From assembly GCF_039535095.1 (NCBI RefSeq), contig NZ_BAAAWN010000001.1, positions 3,100,001 to 3,164,000 of the forward strand: 64,000 nucleotides of DNA. Direction: 5' to 3'. Source of the stretch: Arthrobacter ramosus. Lineage in GTDB: Bacteria; Actinomycetota; Actinomycetes; Actinomycetales; Micrococcaceae. The translations under genes and the position numbers were made by a program. This document shows, piece by piece, positions 1-7,861 of the stretch (position 1 is its first letter; the number at the start of each line of letters is the position of its first letter). Below the pieces are notes generated by a model that was given only the letters and a program-made list of their open reading frames with translations, made no database searches and was not told the origin of the DNA.

Positions 1-110
1 TTAGTCCACATCGTGCGAAAGCTGTCCGCGATGTCCGTTGGTAGCTCCTTCAGAAGGTCGCGAAGGGCGGTGCCATCGACGCCGGGGAACAGCGTGACTG
101 ACCTTGTCAC
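1..110 (-). CDS. Possible partial gene running off the left edge (unknown function)
   Basis: A GTG at 110-108, directly after an in-frame TAG, opens a frame that stays open to the window edge (36 codons). It reads as an amphipathic N-terminus containing LRDLLKELPTDIADSF, and about three quarters of its third codon positions are G or C, as in real genes here. A weak purine-rich stretch precedes the GTG. It would be transcribed divergently from the sigma factor. Too little is visible to name a family. A fully spurious frame is possible, because another minus-strand frame is also open across this stretch. Confidence 0.3.
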   Translation of the reverse strand, partial: MTRSVTLFPGVDGTALRDLLKELPTDIADSFRTMWT

Positions 111-237
111 GTCGGCCTACCGGGTTTGACCGCATATCGTCGGTTTGCGTGTCAGTGGAGTGCCTCCTCGTTTCGAGTCCGTACCGATTTTGAGCCTGTT
201 CCGCTACAGTGAGACGGACCGACACACGGGGGTCATC

Positions 238-819
238 GTGGCGAGTGAGCAAAACAACGTTGATAACGTTGCATGCTTGTTCCGCGAGAGCCAGACCGAT
301 CTCCTGTCATATGCCCGACGGCGAGTGCCCCTCGGCGTTGACCCGTCGGATGTCGTTGCGGAGGCCTTCGCACGTGCGCTCGCGCGTCCATATCGAGCGG
401 TTACAAGGGCATGGCTTTTCTGTGCCGTGAAGAACATTCTTCTCGAAGAGCATCGTCGTGCTCGAGCGTCTCGTCGTGCACACCGCGAAAAGGCCGTGCT
501 GATGAAGCTGCAGGAAACCGAGCATGTGCCGGAGGTCGACGAGGCAGTAGCGCGGCTGTCTCATACGGATCAAGCGGTCCTCGGTCTGGTTTATGTCCGC
601 GGTCTGACGCATGCGGAAGGGGCGAACGAGATGGGCCTCTCCGTTTCCGCCTTCAGCAAGCGCCTCCTTCGTGCGCGGGCCAGACTGCGCGACATGTTGC
701 TCACAGGCAGCACGGTGTTTGCTGTCGCGGTCCAGGGCCTGTTCCCTGAGGTCGTCGACCTCGAATTCTTCGCACAGGCAAACTTTGCGTATCGCTCACC
801 GAGACCGGGCCCGGCCTGA
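238..819 (+). CDS. Sigma-70 family RNA polymerase sigma factor (ECF-like, small)
   Basis: The product is a 193-residue RNA polymerase sigma factor. Region 2 is the DLLSYARRRV and DVVAEAFARALARP stretch followed by TRAWLFCAVKNILLEEHRR. Region 4 is the helix-turn-helix LTHAEGANEMGLSVSAFSKR, preceded by LSHTDQAVLGLVYVRG. The GTG at 238 is chosen because a GGGGG stretch lies just upstream and the conserved part begins soon after it; the frame is open further upstream to 145. The tail after region 4 (LTGSTVFAVAVQGLFPEVV) is hydrophobic, and no separate anti-sigma gene is seen next to it. Downstream lie a leader ORF, a secreted protease and a lipoprotein, so control of that cassette is an obvious but unproven role. 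Confidence 0.75.
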   Translation: MASEQNNVDNVACLFRESQTDLLSYARRRVPLGVDPSDVVAEAFARALARPYRAVTRAWLFCAVKNILLEEHRRARASRRAHREKAVLMKLQETEHVPEVDEAVARLSHTDQAVLGLVYVRGLTHAEGANEMGLSVSAFSKRLLRARARLRDMLLTGSTVFAVAVQGLFPEVVDLEFFAQANFAYRSPRPGPA

Positions 820-828
820 AGCCGGGCC
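808..828 (+). terminator. GC-rich hairpin at the sigma factor stop codon
   Basis: A perfect 8-bp stem (GGCCCGGC / GCCGGGCC) encloses a 5-nt loop that contains the TGA stop of the sigma gene. No U-tract follows, so it may slow or end transcription or protect the 3' end rather than act as a classical intrinsic terminator. Confidence 0.4.
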
Positions 829-1045
829 TGCCTCACCATCGATGAACGGGGCTCTACCCCCCCACCCGCATCTGATGCAACCTTTGAGGGCGCCTGCAGC
901 GGCTTTGCGCCGGAAGCGACGCGCTTCTGATCATTGAGTCAGGGCTGTCAGCTCGAATTGTGATCTTTTCGTGATCTCTCGATGTCCAATGCGGACGTCG
1001 CCGGCTCATGTTCAAGACACGGACAGTTCCTGGAAGGAGAATCAC

Positions 1046-1168
1046 ATGAGTGTCCTCATCTGCGACACGAAAGTAGCTGCTATCGTCGCTCTCGACAAAC
1101 TCGACACACGCTTACGGAGGAGCCCGCCGCAGGCCCGAAGCGCCCCAATGACCGTCAGGACGGTGTGA
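1046..1168 (+). CDS. 40-codon leader ORF upstream of the secreted protease
   Basis: An ATG at 1046 follows a strong Shine-Dalgarno sequence (GGAAGGAGA, 1032-1040) and opens a 40-residue frame, MSVLICDTKVAAIVALDKLD at its start, ending in TGA at 1166-1168. The protease ATG starts one base later, at 1170. The protease itself has only a weak ribosome binding site, so translational coupling through this ORF is likely. The peptide has no signal sequence or recognisable domain. It may be a true small protein or a translated leader that only serves expression of the protease. Confidence 0.5.
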   Translation: MSVLICDTKVAAIVALDKLDTRLRRSPPQARSAPMTVRTV

Positions 1169-1169
1169 C

Positions 1170-2480
1170 ATGAGGAGAATAGCGAGCGTCAGCCTTGGTA
1201 TTGCGTTGGTTACGGTCTTGGCCGTGACACCGGGCGGCGCAGTGTCTGCAACCTCAAGCAGCGCCGATGGATTGCTCCACAGCCTGGCGGTCGACGAGGA
1301 GATGCCCGGGTGGGGAAGGCCCCTGACAGCTGAAGACATGACGAACTGGAGTCAGCGTCAGCTCGATATCGACACCAATATCGCGATCACGGACCTCGTC
1401 ACGGCTGATGATCACCGAGCCATCAACACTGTCACTTGGGACCCGGATCGGGACGTCGTCTCCTTCTACGTTTTTGGGGACACCCGCGGGCTTGAAGCGC
1501 GCATCGCAGAGGCGCTTGGTTCGGAACAACGATGGGAGATCATCGCCGCTCAACGACCGATTGCCGAACTCGAGAAGGTGATCGAGTCGCTTGCCGCCGA
1601 CAGCAATGCCTTGCCAAGCGGCGCGAGATTCGTCTCGGGAACCCCAGCCCCCGACGGTTCATCGATCACTGTCGGCGTCGAGGTGAAAGACAGGGCATTG
1701 CGGCGTAGCCTTCCCCCGCCGGACGCGATATCCGGGGTGCCGGTGACGTACGAGAAGGCAGCTAGACCCGAGGTGGCCACAAGACTGCGCAACAGCGAGC
1801 CAATCATCTCAGGCGGGTACACGCAGGGTCCGCCGGGATCATGTAGCTCAGGGTATCCGGTCGTTCGCAACCAGGACAATCAGCCGAACATGCTCACCGC
1901 TGACCACTGCACCTCCGCTACAAAGGAATCATGGCAGTGGGGAACCGGCAGCGTCACGATCGGATCTTCGACGTTCCAAGCGGCCGGCGACACCGACCTT
2001 GAGCTGTTCACCAACTCGGGTCCCTTGTCGGCATGGATGTTCGCAGGCTCGTACACCGACAACACGACCGTCGCGCCGATTCGCGGATACCTCGCCCCGG
2101 TGGGTGGCAATAGCGTTTGCTACAACGGCTCCCGTTCAGGGCCAGTGTGCTCCAACGTGCTGGAAAACTCCGACGCGTTCAGCTGCGTCGCCTTCCTCCA
2201 GTGCTACTGGACCCGCTGGTCCACGCAGAGTTCAGGCATCCCCGCGGCAGGTAACGGCGACAGTGGAGGCCCGGTCGCGATCTTCGCACTGAGGTCGTCT
2301 GACAACACGGTCGGGGCATACGGGGTCGGCGTGATCTCGATGATGTCCAACACGAGCAGTAACTGCACCGGCGACCCGTCGACATCAGCCCGGGAGTGCT
2401 CTGCCAACATGGGCATGGCACCTCTCAGCCGATGGGCGAACGCGCAGTATACGCATAGTCTGGTGTACACAACGTCTTAG
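1170..2480 (+). CDS. Secreted chymotrypsin-like (S1 family) serine protease with pro-region
   Basis: A 436-residue exported serine endopeptidase. Residues 1 to about 27 form a Sec signal peptide (MRRIASVSLG then a hydrophobic core and an AVSA cleavage region). Residues about 35-210 look like a pro-region, as in the alpha-lytic protease / streptogrisin group. The catalytic domain follows, with His246 in MLTADHC, Asp276 in GDTDLELF and Ser365 in GNGDSGGPV. Many cysteines in the catalytic part (for example 225, 247, 317, 327, 339, 345, 399, 410) suggest disulfides and an extracellular location. It follows the leader ORF with no gap and precedes a lipoprotein gene by 20 bases, so the three are probably co-transcribed. 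The substrate cannot be read from the sequence. Confidence 0.88.
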   Translation: MRRIASVSLGIALVTVLAVTPGGAVSATSSSADGLLHSLAVDEEMPGWGRPLTAEDMTNWSQRQLDIDTNIAITDLVTADDHRAINTVTWDPDRDVVSFYVFGDTRGLEARIAEALGSEQRWEIIAAQRPIAELEKVIESLAADSNALPSGARFVSGTPAPDGSSITVGVEVKDRALRRSLPPPDAISGVPVTYEKAARPEVATRLRNSEPIISGGYTQGPPGSCSSGYPVVRNQDNQPNMLTADHCTSATKESWQWGTGSVTIGSSTFQAAGDTDLELFTNSGPLSAWMFAGSYTDNTTVAPIRGYLAPVGGNSVCYNGSRSGPVCSNVLENSDAFSCVAFLQCYWTRWSTQSSGIPAAGNGDSGGPVAIFALRSSDNTVGAYGVGVISMMSNTSSNCTGDPSTSARECSANMGMAPLSRWANAQYTHSLVYTTS

Positions 2481-2500
2481 CTCTGGAGAGAGGTGAGGAA

Positions 2501-2917
2501 TTGCGTCAAGCGGTCATGACCAGGATCAACGTTGTCTCGATGATAATGATTGTGGTCGTCACATTAACCTCCTGTTCCTCGGCTGGCGCTGCCGACTCGC
2601 GCCATGCCGGTGCGCCGCCGGGCGTCGAAGTCACGCTCAGCGGCGCACCTGTGGCATTCGCCCCGGGTAATGGCAGCATTGAGATCGTGACCTGGGGAAG
2701 TTCAAGCTGCCCACCCACAGCGACATCGTTTACCGTGAAAGACGGGTCCGCCTCAGTGACATTCGACCTCTCCACGAGATCGCCCTGCACAACCGACATC
2801 GCAGCCACCACGCACGTCTTCGGCCCGGAGAAGGTCGGCAAGACGATCCCGGAGACCGCACACATCACCTTCACCGACCTTTACGAACAGTATGATGTCA
2901 AGGTGATTCGGGGGTAA
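2501..2917 (+). CDS. Small putative lipoprotein downstream of the protease
   Basis: A 138-residue protein with a lipoprotein signal: a hydrophobic core (NVVSMIMIVVVTL) and the lipobox LTSC with the acylated Cys at residue 25. The mature part is Thr/Ser/Pro-rich with two further cysteines, and looks like a small beta-rich secreted domain. TTG at 2501 is chosen because the strong purine run GGAGAGAGGTGAGG lies directly before it; ATG at 2516 is the alternative. It starts 20 bases after the protease stop, so the pair is likely one transcript. A partner, inhibitor or anchor role for the protease is only a guess from position. No family was recognised. Confidence 0.65.
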   Translation: MRQAVMTRINVVSMIMIVVVTLTSCSSAGAADSRHAGAPPGVEVTLSGAPVAFAPGNGSIEIVTWGSSSCPPTATSFTVKDGSASVTFDLSTRSPCTTDIAATTHVFGPEKVGKTIPETAHITFTDLYEQYDVKVIRG

Positions 2918-3131
2918 GCCTCAACCGGGCGCAGTCGGTCTTGGTTCGCGAAAACAAGGAAACCTATACGACACGGAACCCAGCCGTTAGGCCCCAGAAG
3001 TCCCAGTGCTTTGATCGCAAATAGCGACCAGTTCACCACCTCAAGGCTCCCTCAATAAGCTGGCAGTCGTTAGCTGTTCGGTGGCGAATTGGGAACCGTC
3101 CCCGATCAACACGAGCGTCACGAGACACAGA

Positions 3132-3530
3132 TCAGCGGATCTGCGTCTTCGGCCGAATCGGCTCTACAAGACGGCCACGATCCACTCGCTGGATAGCTCC
3201 TGAGCTGAGTTCCTGAAGCTGCACCATCATTTCACCGCCGGCATCTCCGGTATCGATGGTGCCCTTGGGCTCGAACAAGATAGAGTGCACTTCGCCCTCA
3301 GCCCTTGGACAATGCTCGACGCCCTTCGGCCCCACGAACACATCGTTCGGACGCAGAATGACGTCGCGATCGCGGAGCTGAATCGTGAGCTCGCTCGAAC
3401 CACCATGAAGAGCTCGTCAGTGTCCGGGTGGGTATGCCAAACGAACTCCCCCTGCAACTTGACTACCTTGACCTCGTAGTTGTTGATGCTGATCAGAGAT
3501 TCCGAGTAGCAATCATGTCCCAGTATCCGC
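3132..3530 (-). pseudogene. Frameshifted cupin-domain gene
   Basis: Read on the minus strand, one frame gives a cupin motif 1 region (KLQGEFVWHTHPDTDELFMV). Just after it, near 3398-3404, the match jumps to the next frame, which continues GSSELTIQLRDRDVILRPND, then VFVGPKGVEHCPRAEGEVHS and ends at 3132. The two pieces join to a normal small cupin of the mannose-6-phosphate isomerase-like type. A one-base deletion explains the break. The N-terminus has no convincing start and abuts the Rhs remnant, so it is truncated as well as frameshifted. A sequencing error at the shift cannot be excluded, but the missing start argues for real decay. Confidence 0.6.
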
Positions 3531-3639
3531 CGGCACTTGAAAGGAAGCGTTGCGCTATCTCGCACGCGCCAACCGATTCTCCCGCACGCCGGCGGCGCTT
3601 GCCGAAGACGTGGCCTCGACCCGCGGCGCGAACTCCAGA

Positions 3640-3990
3640 ACCCTGGCAGGTTGCCAACGTTGTCGTAGGTCGATGTGGTGATTCCGGTGTCGGGGTCGGT
3701 AGCACTGACCTGGTGGCCGAGTACGTCGAAGGACCAGGTCCAGCTGTTGCCGGCCGGGTCAACCATTGCGATCATCTTGCCCTGGGCGTTGTAGCTGTAG
3801 TTAGTTGACTCGGTCGTGCTGCCGGTCGGTGCCAGGTACTGTAAGAATTTTGTCTTCTGCCCGGGAGAGTTGGTGTATTCGCTCGTCGGGGTGCCATCGG
3901 TCGGCGCCGTGGTGTCGGTTCGGTCCGCGCCGGGTAGGCGACGCTTGTGTGGAACCCCTCGCCGCCGAGCGAGTTCAAGGTCCTCTTCAC
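3640..3990 (-). pseudogene. Rhs / YD-repeat protein remnant
   Basis: The minus strand encodes YD-repeat sequence typical of Rhs and wall-associated polymorphic toxins: YSYNAQGKMIAMVDPAGN, then SWTWSFDVLGHQVSATDPDT and GITTSTYDNVGN. Upstream of it another frame carries LNSLGGEGFHTSVAYPA, and the two match a single YD-repeat protein if a frameshift near 3930 is allowed. The reading frame breaks off after the last repeat at about 3650, where the sequence joins unrelated DNA leading into the cupin remnant. No start, toxin tip or immunity gene is present. This is debris of a much larger gene. Confidence 0.65.
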
Positions 3991-4067
3991 AGCCGGAAAC
4001 CTGCCAAGACCGCGACTACGTCAACGAGGACTCGGCGCGCGACAAGGAAGCCAACCGTACGTACGCG

Positions 4068-4276
4068 ACCGACTCTCACACACCATCGACACAGAGGACC
4101 AATACGATGGAATCAACGTCCTGGTCGTTGCTGTCGATCTCGTCGCGATGCTGGTACAGCTCTACCACGTCGACGACGCGGGGCGTCGCCTCACCCAGAT
4201 GAGCAAGCCGCTCCCCTGCAGAGAAGCAGCAAGAGCGGCGCTCGACCAGATCCTCCAACACCGCGGATACCTCTGA
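4068..4276 (+). pseudogene. Possible C-terminal gene fragment, unknown function
   Basis: A plus-strand frame ending in TGA at 4276 gives a plausible protein tail containing YDGINVLVVAVDLVAMLVQL, then YHVDDAGRRLTQM and ALDQILQHRGYL, with GC-rich third positions. Upstream of about 4068 the frame loses coding character and no start with a ribosome binding site is visible. It sits among other gene debris, so a truncated remnant is more likely than an intact small gene. No family recognised. Confidence 0.25.
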
Positions 4277-4620
4277 ACCACCCCTCAGCCGGCTCATCCT
4301 CAATCGCGTCAGCGCCCGCCCTTTCCGTCAACGCCGAGTTGAAATGCCACCTTCTACTGGTGCCCTGACGTGAACTCGAGTGACGAGTTCGACTCAGCAC
4401 TGGCCTGGTCCGGCGTCAGGGATCCAGGCGCTTTCGGTCCTCGGACCACGTTCGGAAGGAAGGGTAGAGTGCAGCGGGAATCCCGGGGATTCCGAACATA
4501 GATATGGATATGGACTTCATCGACCCTAACAGGTGCCCTGGCCCTCGAAATCAGCCTCCGGCAAGCGTTTGGTCCCCTTTTGGTCCCCCTGGGCCCTCGA
4601 AAAATAGTCCGTAAACGACA
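4277..4620. other. Gene-free stretch with GGTCCCC direct repeats beside tRNA-Pro
   Basis: No coding region could be supported here. At 4570-4587 the sequence holds two closely spaced copies of TTGGTCCCC, which on the minus strand read GGGGACCAA. Similar paired GGGGACCAAA repeats are seen near attachment sites of some actinobacterial integrative elements, but no integrase is present in the window, so this is only a hint that the left arm was acquired next to the tRNA gene. Confidence 0.3.
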
Positions 4621-4653
4621 AAGTCCTGGTGAGAATGAATCTCACCAGGACTT
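4621..4653 (-). terminator. Intrinsic terminator of tRNA-Pro
   Basis: A perfect 14-bp inverted repeat (AAGTCCTGGTGAGA and its complement) with a 5-nt loop lies four bases after the CCA end of tRNA-Pro. On the minus strand it is followed by TTTGTCGTTT, a modest U-rich tail. Confidence 0.8.
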
Positions 4654-4657
4654 CCTC

Positions 4658-4734
<77 letters not shown>

Positions 4735-4821
4735 TCAGTCCTGCCGTTCTCCGCCTAGGTTTTCACCTAAGCAGTCCGGCCGAACCACCTCAAAAAGCTT
4801 ACACGATGTTCGAGGTTCTCA

Positions 4822-4843
4822 ATGACACCCTGGCGGGTGTCAT
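4822..4843 (-). terminator. Hairpin downstream of der
   Basis: A perfect 9-bp stem (ATGACACCC / GGGTGTCAT) with loop TGGC lies 19 bases past the der stop codon. No long U-tract follows. It probably ends the long core transcript before tRNA-Pro. Confidence 0.55.
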
Positions 4844-4861
4844 CTGTGATGCGCGTCTCAA

Positions 4862-6412
4862 TTAGCGCTTCTTGCCGCGCTTTTCACGGACGCGCATGTT
4901 GACCTCGATCGGCGTGCCGTCGAAGCCAAAGGTTTCGCGCAGCCGGCGAGTGATGAACCGGCGGTATCCGGGGTCCAGGAAGCCCGTGGTAAAGAGCACG
5001 AACTTCGGCGGACGGCTGGATGCTTGGGTGCCGAACAGGATGCGGGGCTGCTTGCCGCCACGGACAGGGTGCGGGTGGGCAGCCACGAGCTCGCCCAGGA
5101 ACGCGTTCAGGCGTCCCGTGGGGATGCGCTTGTCCCAGCTCTCCAAGGCGAGGTCCAGTGCGGGCACCAGACGGTCCTTGTGCCAGCCGGTCTTGGCGGA
5201 GATGTTGACGCGCGGAGCCCATTCAACGTGTGCCAGGTCCTGCTCGATTTCACGCTCAAGGTAGCGGCGACGTTCGTCGTCGAGCAGGTCCCACTTGTTG
5301 AACGCGAGGACCAGCGCACGGCCCGACTCGATGGCGAGCTGCAGGATGCGGACGTCTTGTTCGCTGAGCACCTCGTCAACGGCGAGGAGCACGACGGCGA
5401 CCTCCGCCTTTTCGAGCGCGGCCTGCGTACGCAGGGAAGCGTAGAAGTCTGCCCCCTGGGCCATGTGCTGGCGGCGGCGGATGCCTGCCGTGTCCACGAA
5501 GCGCCAGGTGCGGTCGCCGAGTTCGATGAATTCGTCCACGGGGTCGCGCGTGGTCCCGGCGAGGGGATCAACGACCACGCGCTCGGAGCCGGCAAGCTTG
5601 TTCAGCAAGGAGGACTTGCCGACGTTCGGGCGGCCGATGAGGGCAATGCGGCGGGGGCCGCCGGAGCGCTCGACGCCTTCCACCGTGGAGAACTCGGGAA
5701 GGGTGTCCATGACGTGGTCCAGGAGGTCGGCGACGCCGCGGCCATGGAGGGCGGACACCGGGTACGGCTCGCCGAAGCCAAGGCCCCAAAGCGAAGCCGA
5801 GTCGGCTTCCTGGGCAAAGTCATCGACCTTGTTGGCCACCATGATGACCGGCTTCTTGGACTTGCGCAGCATCTTCATGACGCCTTCGTCCGTGGCAGTG
5901 GCGCCAACGGCGGAGTCCACCACGAAGAGCACGGCATCGGCCAGTTCCACGGCCATCTCGGCCTGCTCGGCGACGCGGGCGTGGATGCCCCTCGCGTCGT
6001 GCTCCCAGCCACCTGTGTCCACCAGCGTGAAGTTACGGCCGTTCCAATGTGCCGAGTACATGACACGGTCACGGGTAACGCCCGGGGTGTCCTCGACGAC
6101 GGCCTCGCGGCGGCCGAGGATGCGGTTCACCAGCGTGGACTTGCCGACGTTGGGGCGGCCAATGATGGCCAGGACCGGGTCCAGCTTGAGGGGGCCGTCT
6201 TCGCCTTCGTCGTCGTAGAGCCCGCTCAGCAGCGCGGCGTCGTCCTCGTCGAGGTCGTAGTCTTCCAGGCCTGCCCGGAGGGAGGCTGCGCGGAGTTCGG
6301 CTTCGTTGTCGTCCAGGGCGGCGAGGTTTTCAGCCACCTGGTCGGTGCCGGTGGGCGTGTATTCGTCGTCGCCGGCTCCGATGTTGCCGGATTTGTGAGT
6401 CGTATCGCTCAT
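4862..6412 (-). CDS. der: Ribosome biogenesis GTPase Der (EngA)
   Basis: Der is an essential GTPase with two G domains that helps mature the 50S ribosomal subunit. Both P-loops are visible as GRPNVGKS (first at residues 85-92; second followed by SLLNKL), with DTGGW and DTAGIR switch II motifs and NKVDD / NKWD for guanine. The C-terminal KH-like domain ends in a basic tail ([11 protein letters not shown]). At 516 residues it carries an acidic N-terminal extension of about 78 residues, usual in actinobacteria. ATG at 6412 is in frame with the extension. It is the last gene of the parA-to-der block, 80 bases after plsC. Confidence 0.96.
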   Translation of the reverse strand: MSDTTHKSGNIGAGDDEYTPTGTDQVAENLAALDDNEAELRAASLRAGLEDYDLDEDDAALLSGLYDDEGEDGPLKLDPVLAIIGRPNVGKSTLVNRILGRREAVVEDTPGVTRDRVMYSAHWNGRNFTLVDTGGWEHDARGIHARVAEQAEMAVELADAVLFVVDSAVGATATDEGVMKMLRKSKKPVIMVANKVDDFAQEADSASLWGLGFGEPYPVSALHGRGVADLLDHVMDTLPEFSTVEGVERSGGPRRIALIGRPNVGKSSLLNKLAGSERVVVDPLAGTTRDPVDEFIELGDRTWRFVDTAGIRRRQHMAQGADFYASLRTQAALEKAEVAVVLLAVDEVLSEQDVRILQLAIESGRALVLAFNKWDLLDDERRRYLEREIEQDLAHVEWAPRVNISAKTGWHKDRLVPALDLALESWDKRIPTGRLNAFLGELVAAHPHPVRGGKQPRILFGTQASSRPPKFVLFTTGFLDPGYRRFITRRLRETFGFDGTPIEVNMRVREKRGKKR

Positions 6413-6492
6413 TGCACTTTCCTTAGTGGTGATCTGCCGGCGTCCCGGCTACTTCTTCTTGGCGGTGCTGCATTGGCTGTGGGCCGGTTCAT

Positions 6493-7155
6493 TTAGTCCC
6501 CCGGAAGGGACTGACCGGTGGTCTTGACGGCATCCTGGACGTGTCCAGCCAGCGCAGCGCGGATCTCCGCAGCCGCCCTGTCCATTGAAACACGCCCCGA
6601 CTCGCCATTTCTGCGGGTCACATTCAAGGGGGCTCCGAAACTGACGTGCAGGCGGCGGCGCAGCCCCGGAATGGAATCGCGATGTTCGTCTGCGATCCGC
6701 GTTCCGAGGATGGCCACGGGAATCACTGTGGCCCCGGACATCAGCGCGAGCCATGCGACGCCGTTGCTGATGTTGCCGGCGGTGCCGCTCCCCCGCGTTC
6801 CTTCAGGGAGAATCCCCACGCAACGGCCGGCGTCGAGCACTTGCTTTCCGAGTTGGAGCGCCGCACGGTCGCCGGAGCGGTCGATGGAAATCTGCCCCGA
6901 GGCACGAAGCACCTTTCCCAGGAAACCCCTGAACATCTCCTTCTTGACCAGGATGTGCATGGGCCGTGGAGCCGCGCCGAACATCACCGGCCCATCCAGG
7001 AAGCTGATGTGGTTGCCCGCGAAAATGACCGGGCCGGACTTGGGAATATTGGAGCGTCCCGTTATTGCGGTCCGGTACAGGACGTGGTCCAACAGCCAGC
7101 CAACAGGCCGGCTCCACATCATGGTCCAGCGTGCCGGGAGCCGGGCTTCAGTCAC
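6493..7155 (-). CDS. 1-acyl-sn-glycerol-3-phosphate acyltransferase family protein (PlsC-like)
   Basis: A 220-residue acyltransferase that would move a fatty acyl group onto lysophosphatidic acid or a similar lipid at the membrane. The catalytic NHISFLD motif (HX4D) and the glycerophosphate-binding PEGTRG motif are both present, in the right order and spacing. The GTG at 7155 overlaps the end of cmk by eight bases (GGTGACTGA), which indicates translational coupling; a longer frame from 7176 exists but lies further inside cmk. The gene commonly sits between cmk and der in actinobacteria. The exact lipid substrate is not shown. Confidence 0.88.
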   Translation of the reverse strand: MTEARLPARWTMMWSRPVGWLLDHVLYRTAITGRSNIPKSGPVIFAGNHISFLDGPVMFGAAPRPMHILVKKEMFRGFLGKVLRASGQISIDRSGDRAALQLGKQVLDAGRCVGILPEGTRGSGTAGNISNGVAWLALMSGATVIPVAILGTRIADEHRDSIPGLRRRLHVSFGAPLNVTRRNGESGRVSMDRAAAEIRAALAGHVQDAVKTTGQSLPGD

Positions 7156-7861
7156 CGTAGATGACCTTGCCCACAATGCTCAGTGCCGTTTCGACCGTCT
7201 CTTCGAAGTCCAGGTCCGAGGAATCCAAGGTCACGACGCCGTCGGCCGCCTGGGTGAAGTTCACCACAGTGGAGTCCTTGGCATCGCGGCGGATCACTTG
7301 GGCGGCGAGTTGCTCCTGGCTCTGCGTTCCGCCCAACTGGAGGCCGCGGCGCCGCAGCCGGGCTTCCTCGCTGGCGGTCAGCAGCATGCGGACCTCCGCA
7401 TAGGGCGCGACGACGGTGGTGATGTCCCGCCCTTCCACCACCATGCGGCGGTGGTGCTGTTCGATCAGCTGGCGCTGGCGACGAATCAATTCGTTGCGGG
7501 CACCCAAGGTGGTTGCCACCGCGCTGACAGCCGAGGATATCCTCGGCTCGCGGATTTCCTCCGTGATGTCCACTCCGGCAACACTGACGTATTCGGCGTT
7601 GGCGCTGGTGCTAAGTTCCAGCGGCAGATCCTTTGAGGCCTGCTCGACGGCGGCACCGTCGGCGAGGTCGATCCCGGTCTTGAGGCAGTACCAGGTCAAC
7701 GCACGGTACATCGCACCCGTGTCCAGGTAGGCGAGCTTCAAGCGCCGGGCAACTTCCTTGCTGACGCTGGACTTGCCGGAGCCGGACGGGCCGTCGATGG
7801 CGACAACCAGCGGCTTTCCCGGTCGTACAACGGTCTCCGGGCCGAAAAGTTCACGTTTCAT
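7148..7861 (-). CDS. cmk: Cytidylate (CMP) kinase
   Basis: Phosphorylates CMP and dCMP with ATP in pyrimidine nucleotide supply. The 237-residue protein has the P-loop DGPSGSGKSSVSKE, followed by LAYLDTGAMYRALTWYCL for nucleotide monophosphate binding, the REPRISSAVS segment and the GRDITTVVAP motif. The ATG at 7861 overlaps the tyrA stop as TAATG, so coupling fixes the start; an upstream in-frame ATG at 7879 is inside tyrA. It is located between tyrA and plsC in the conserved segregation/ribosome block. Confidence 0.95.
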   Translation of the reverse strand: MKRELFGPETVVRPGKPLVVAIDGPSGSGKSSVSKEVARRLKLAYLDTGAMYRALTWYCLKTGIDLADGAAVEQASKDLPLELSTSANAEYVSVAGVDITEEIREPRISSAVSAVATTLGARNELIRRQRQLIEQHHRRMVVEGRDITTVVAPYAEVRMLLTASEEARLRRRGLQLGGTQSQEQLAAQVIRRDAKDSTVVNFTQAADGVVTLDSSDLDFEETVETALSIVGKVIYGD

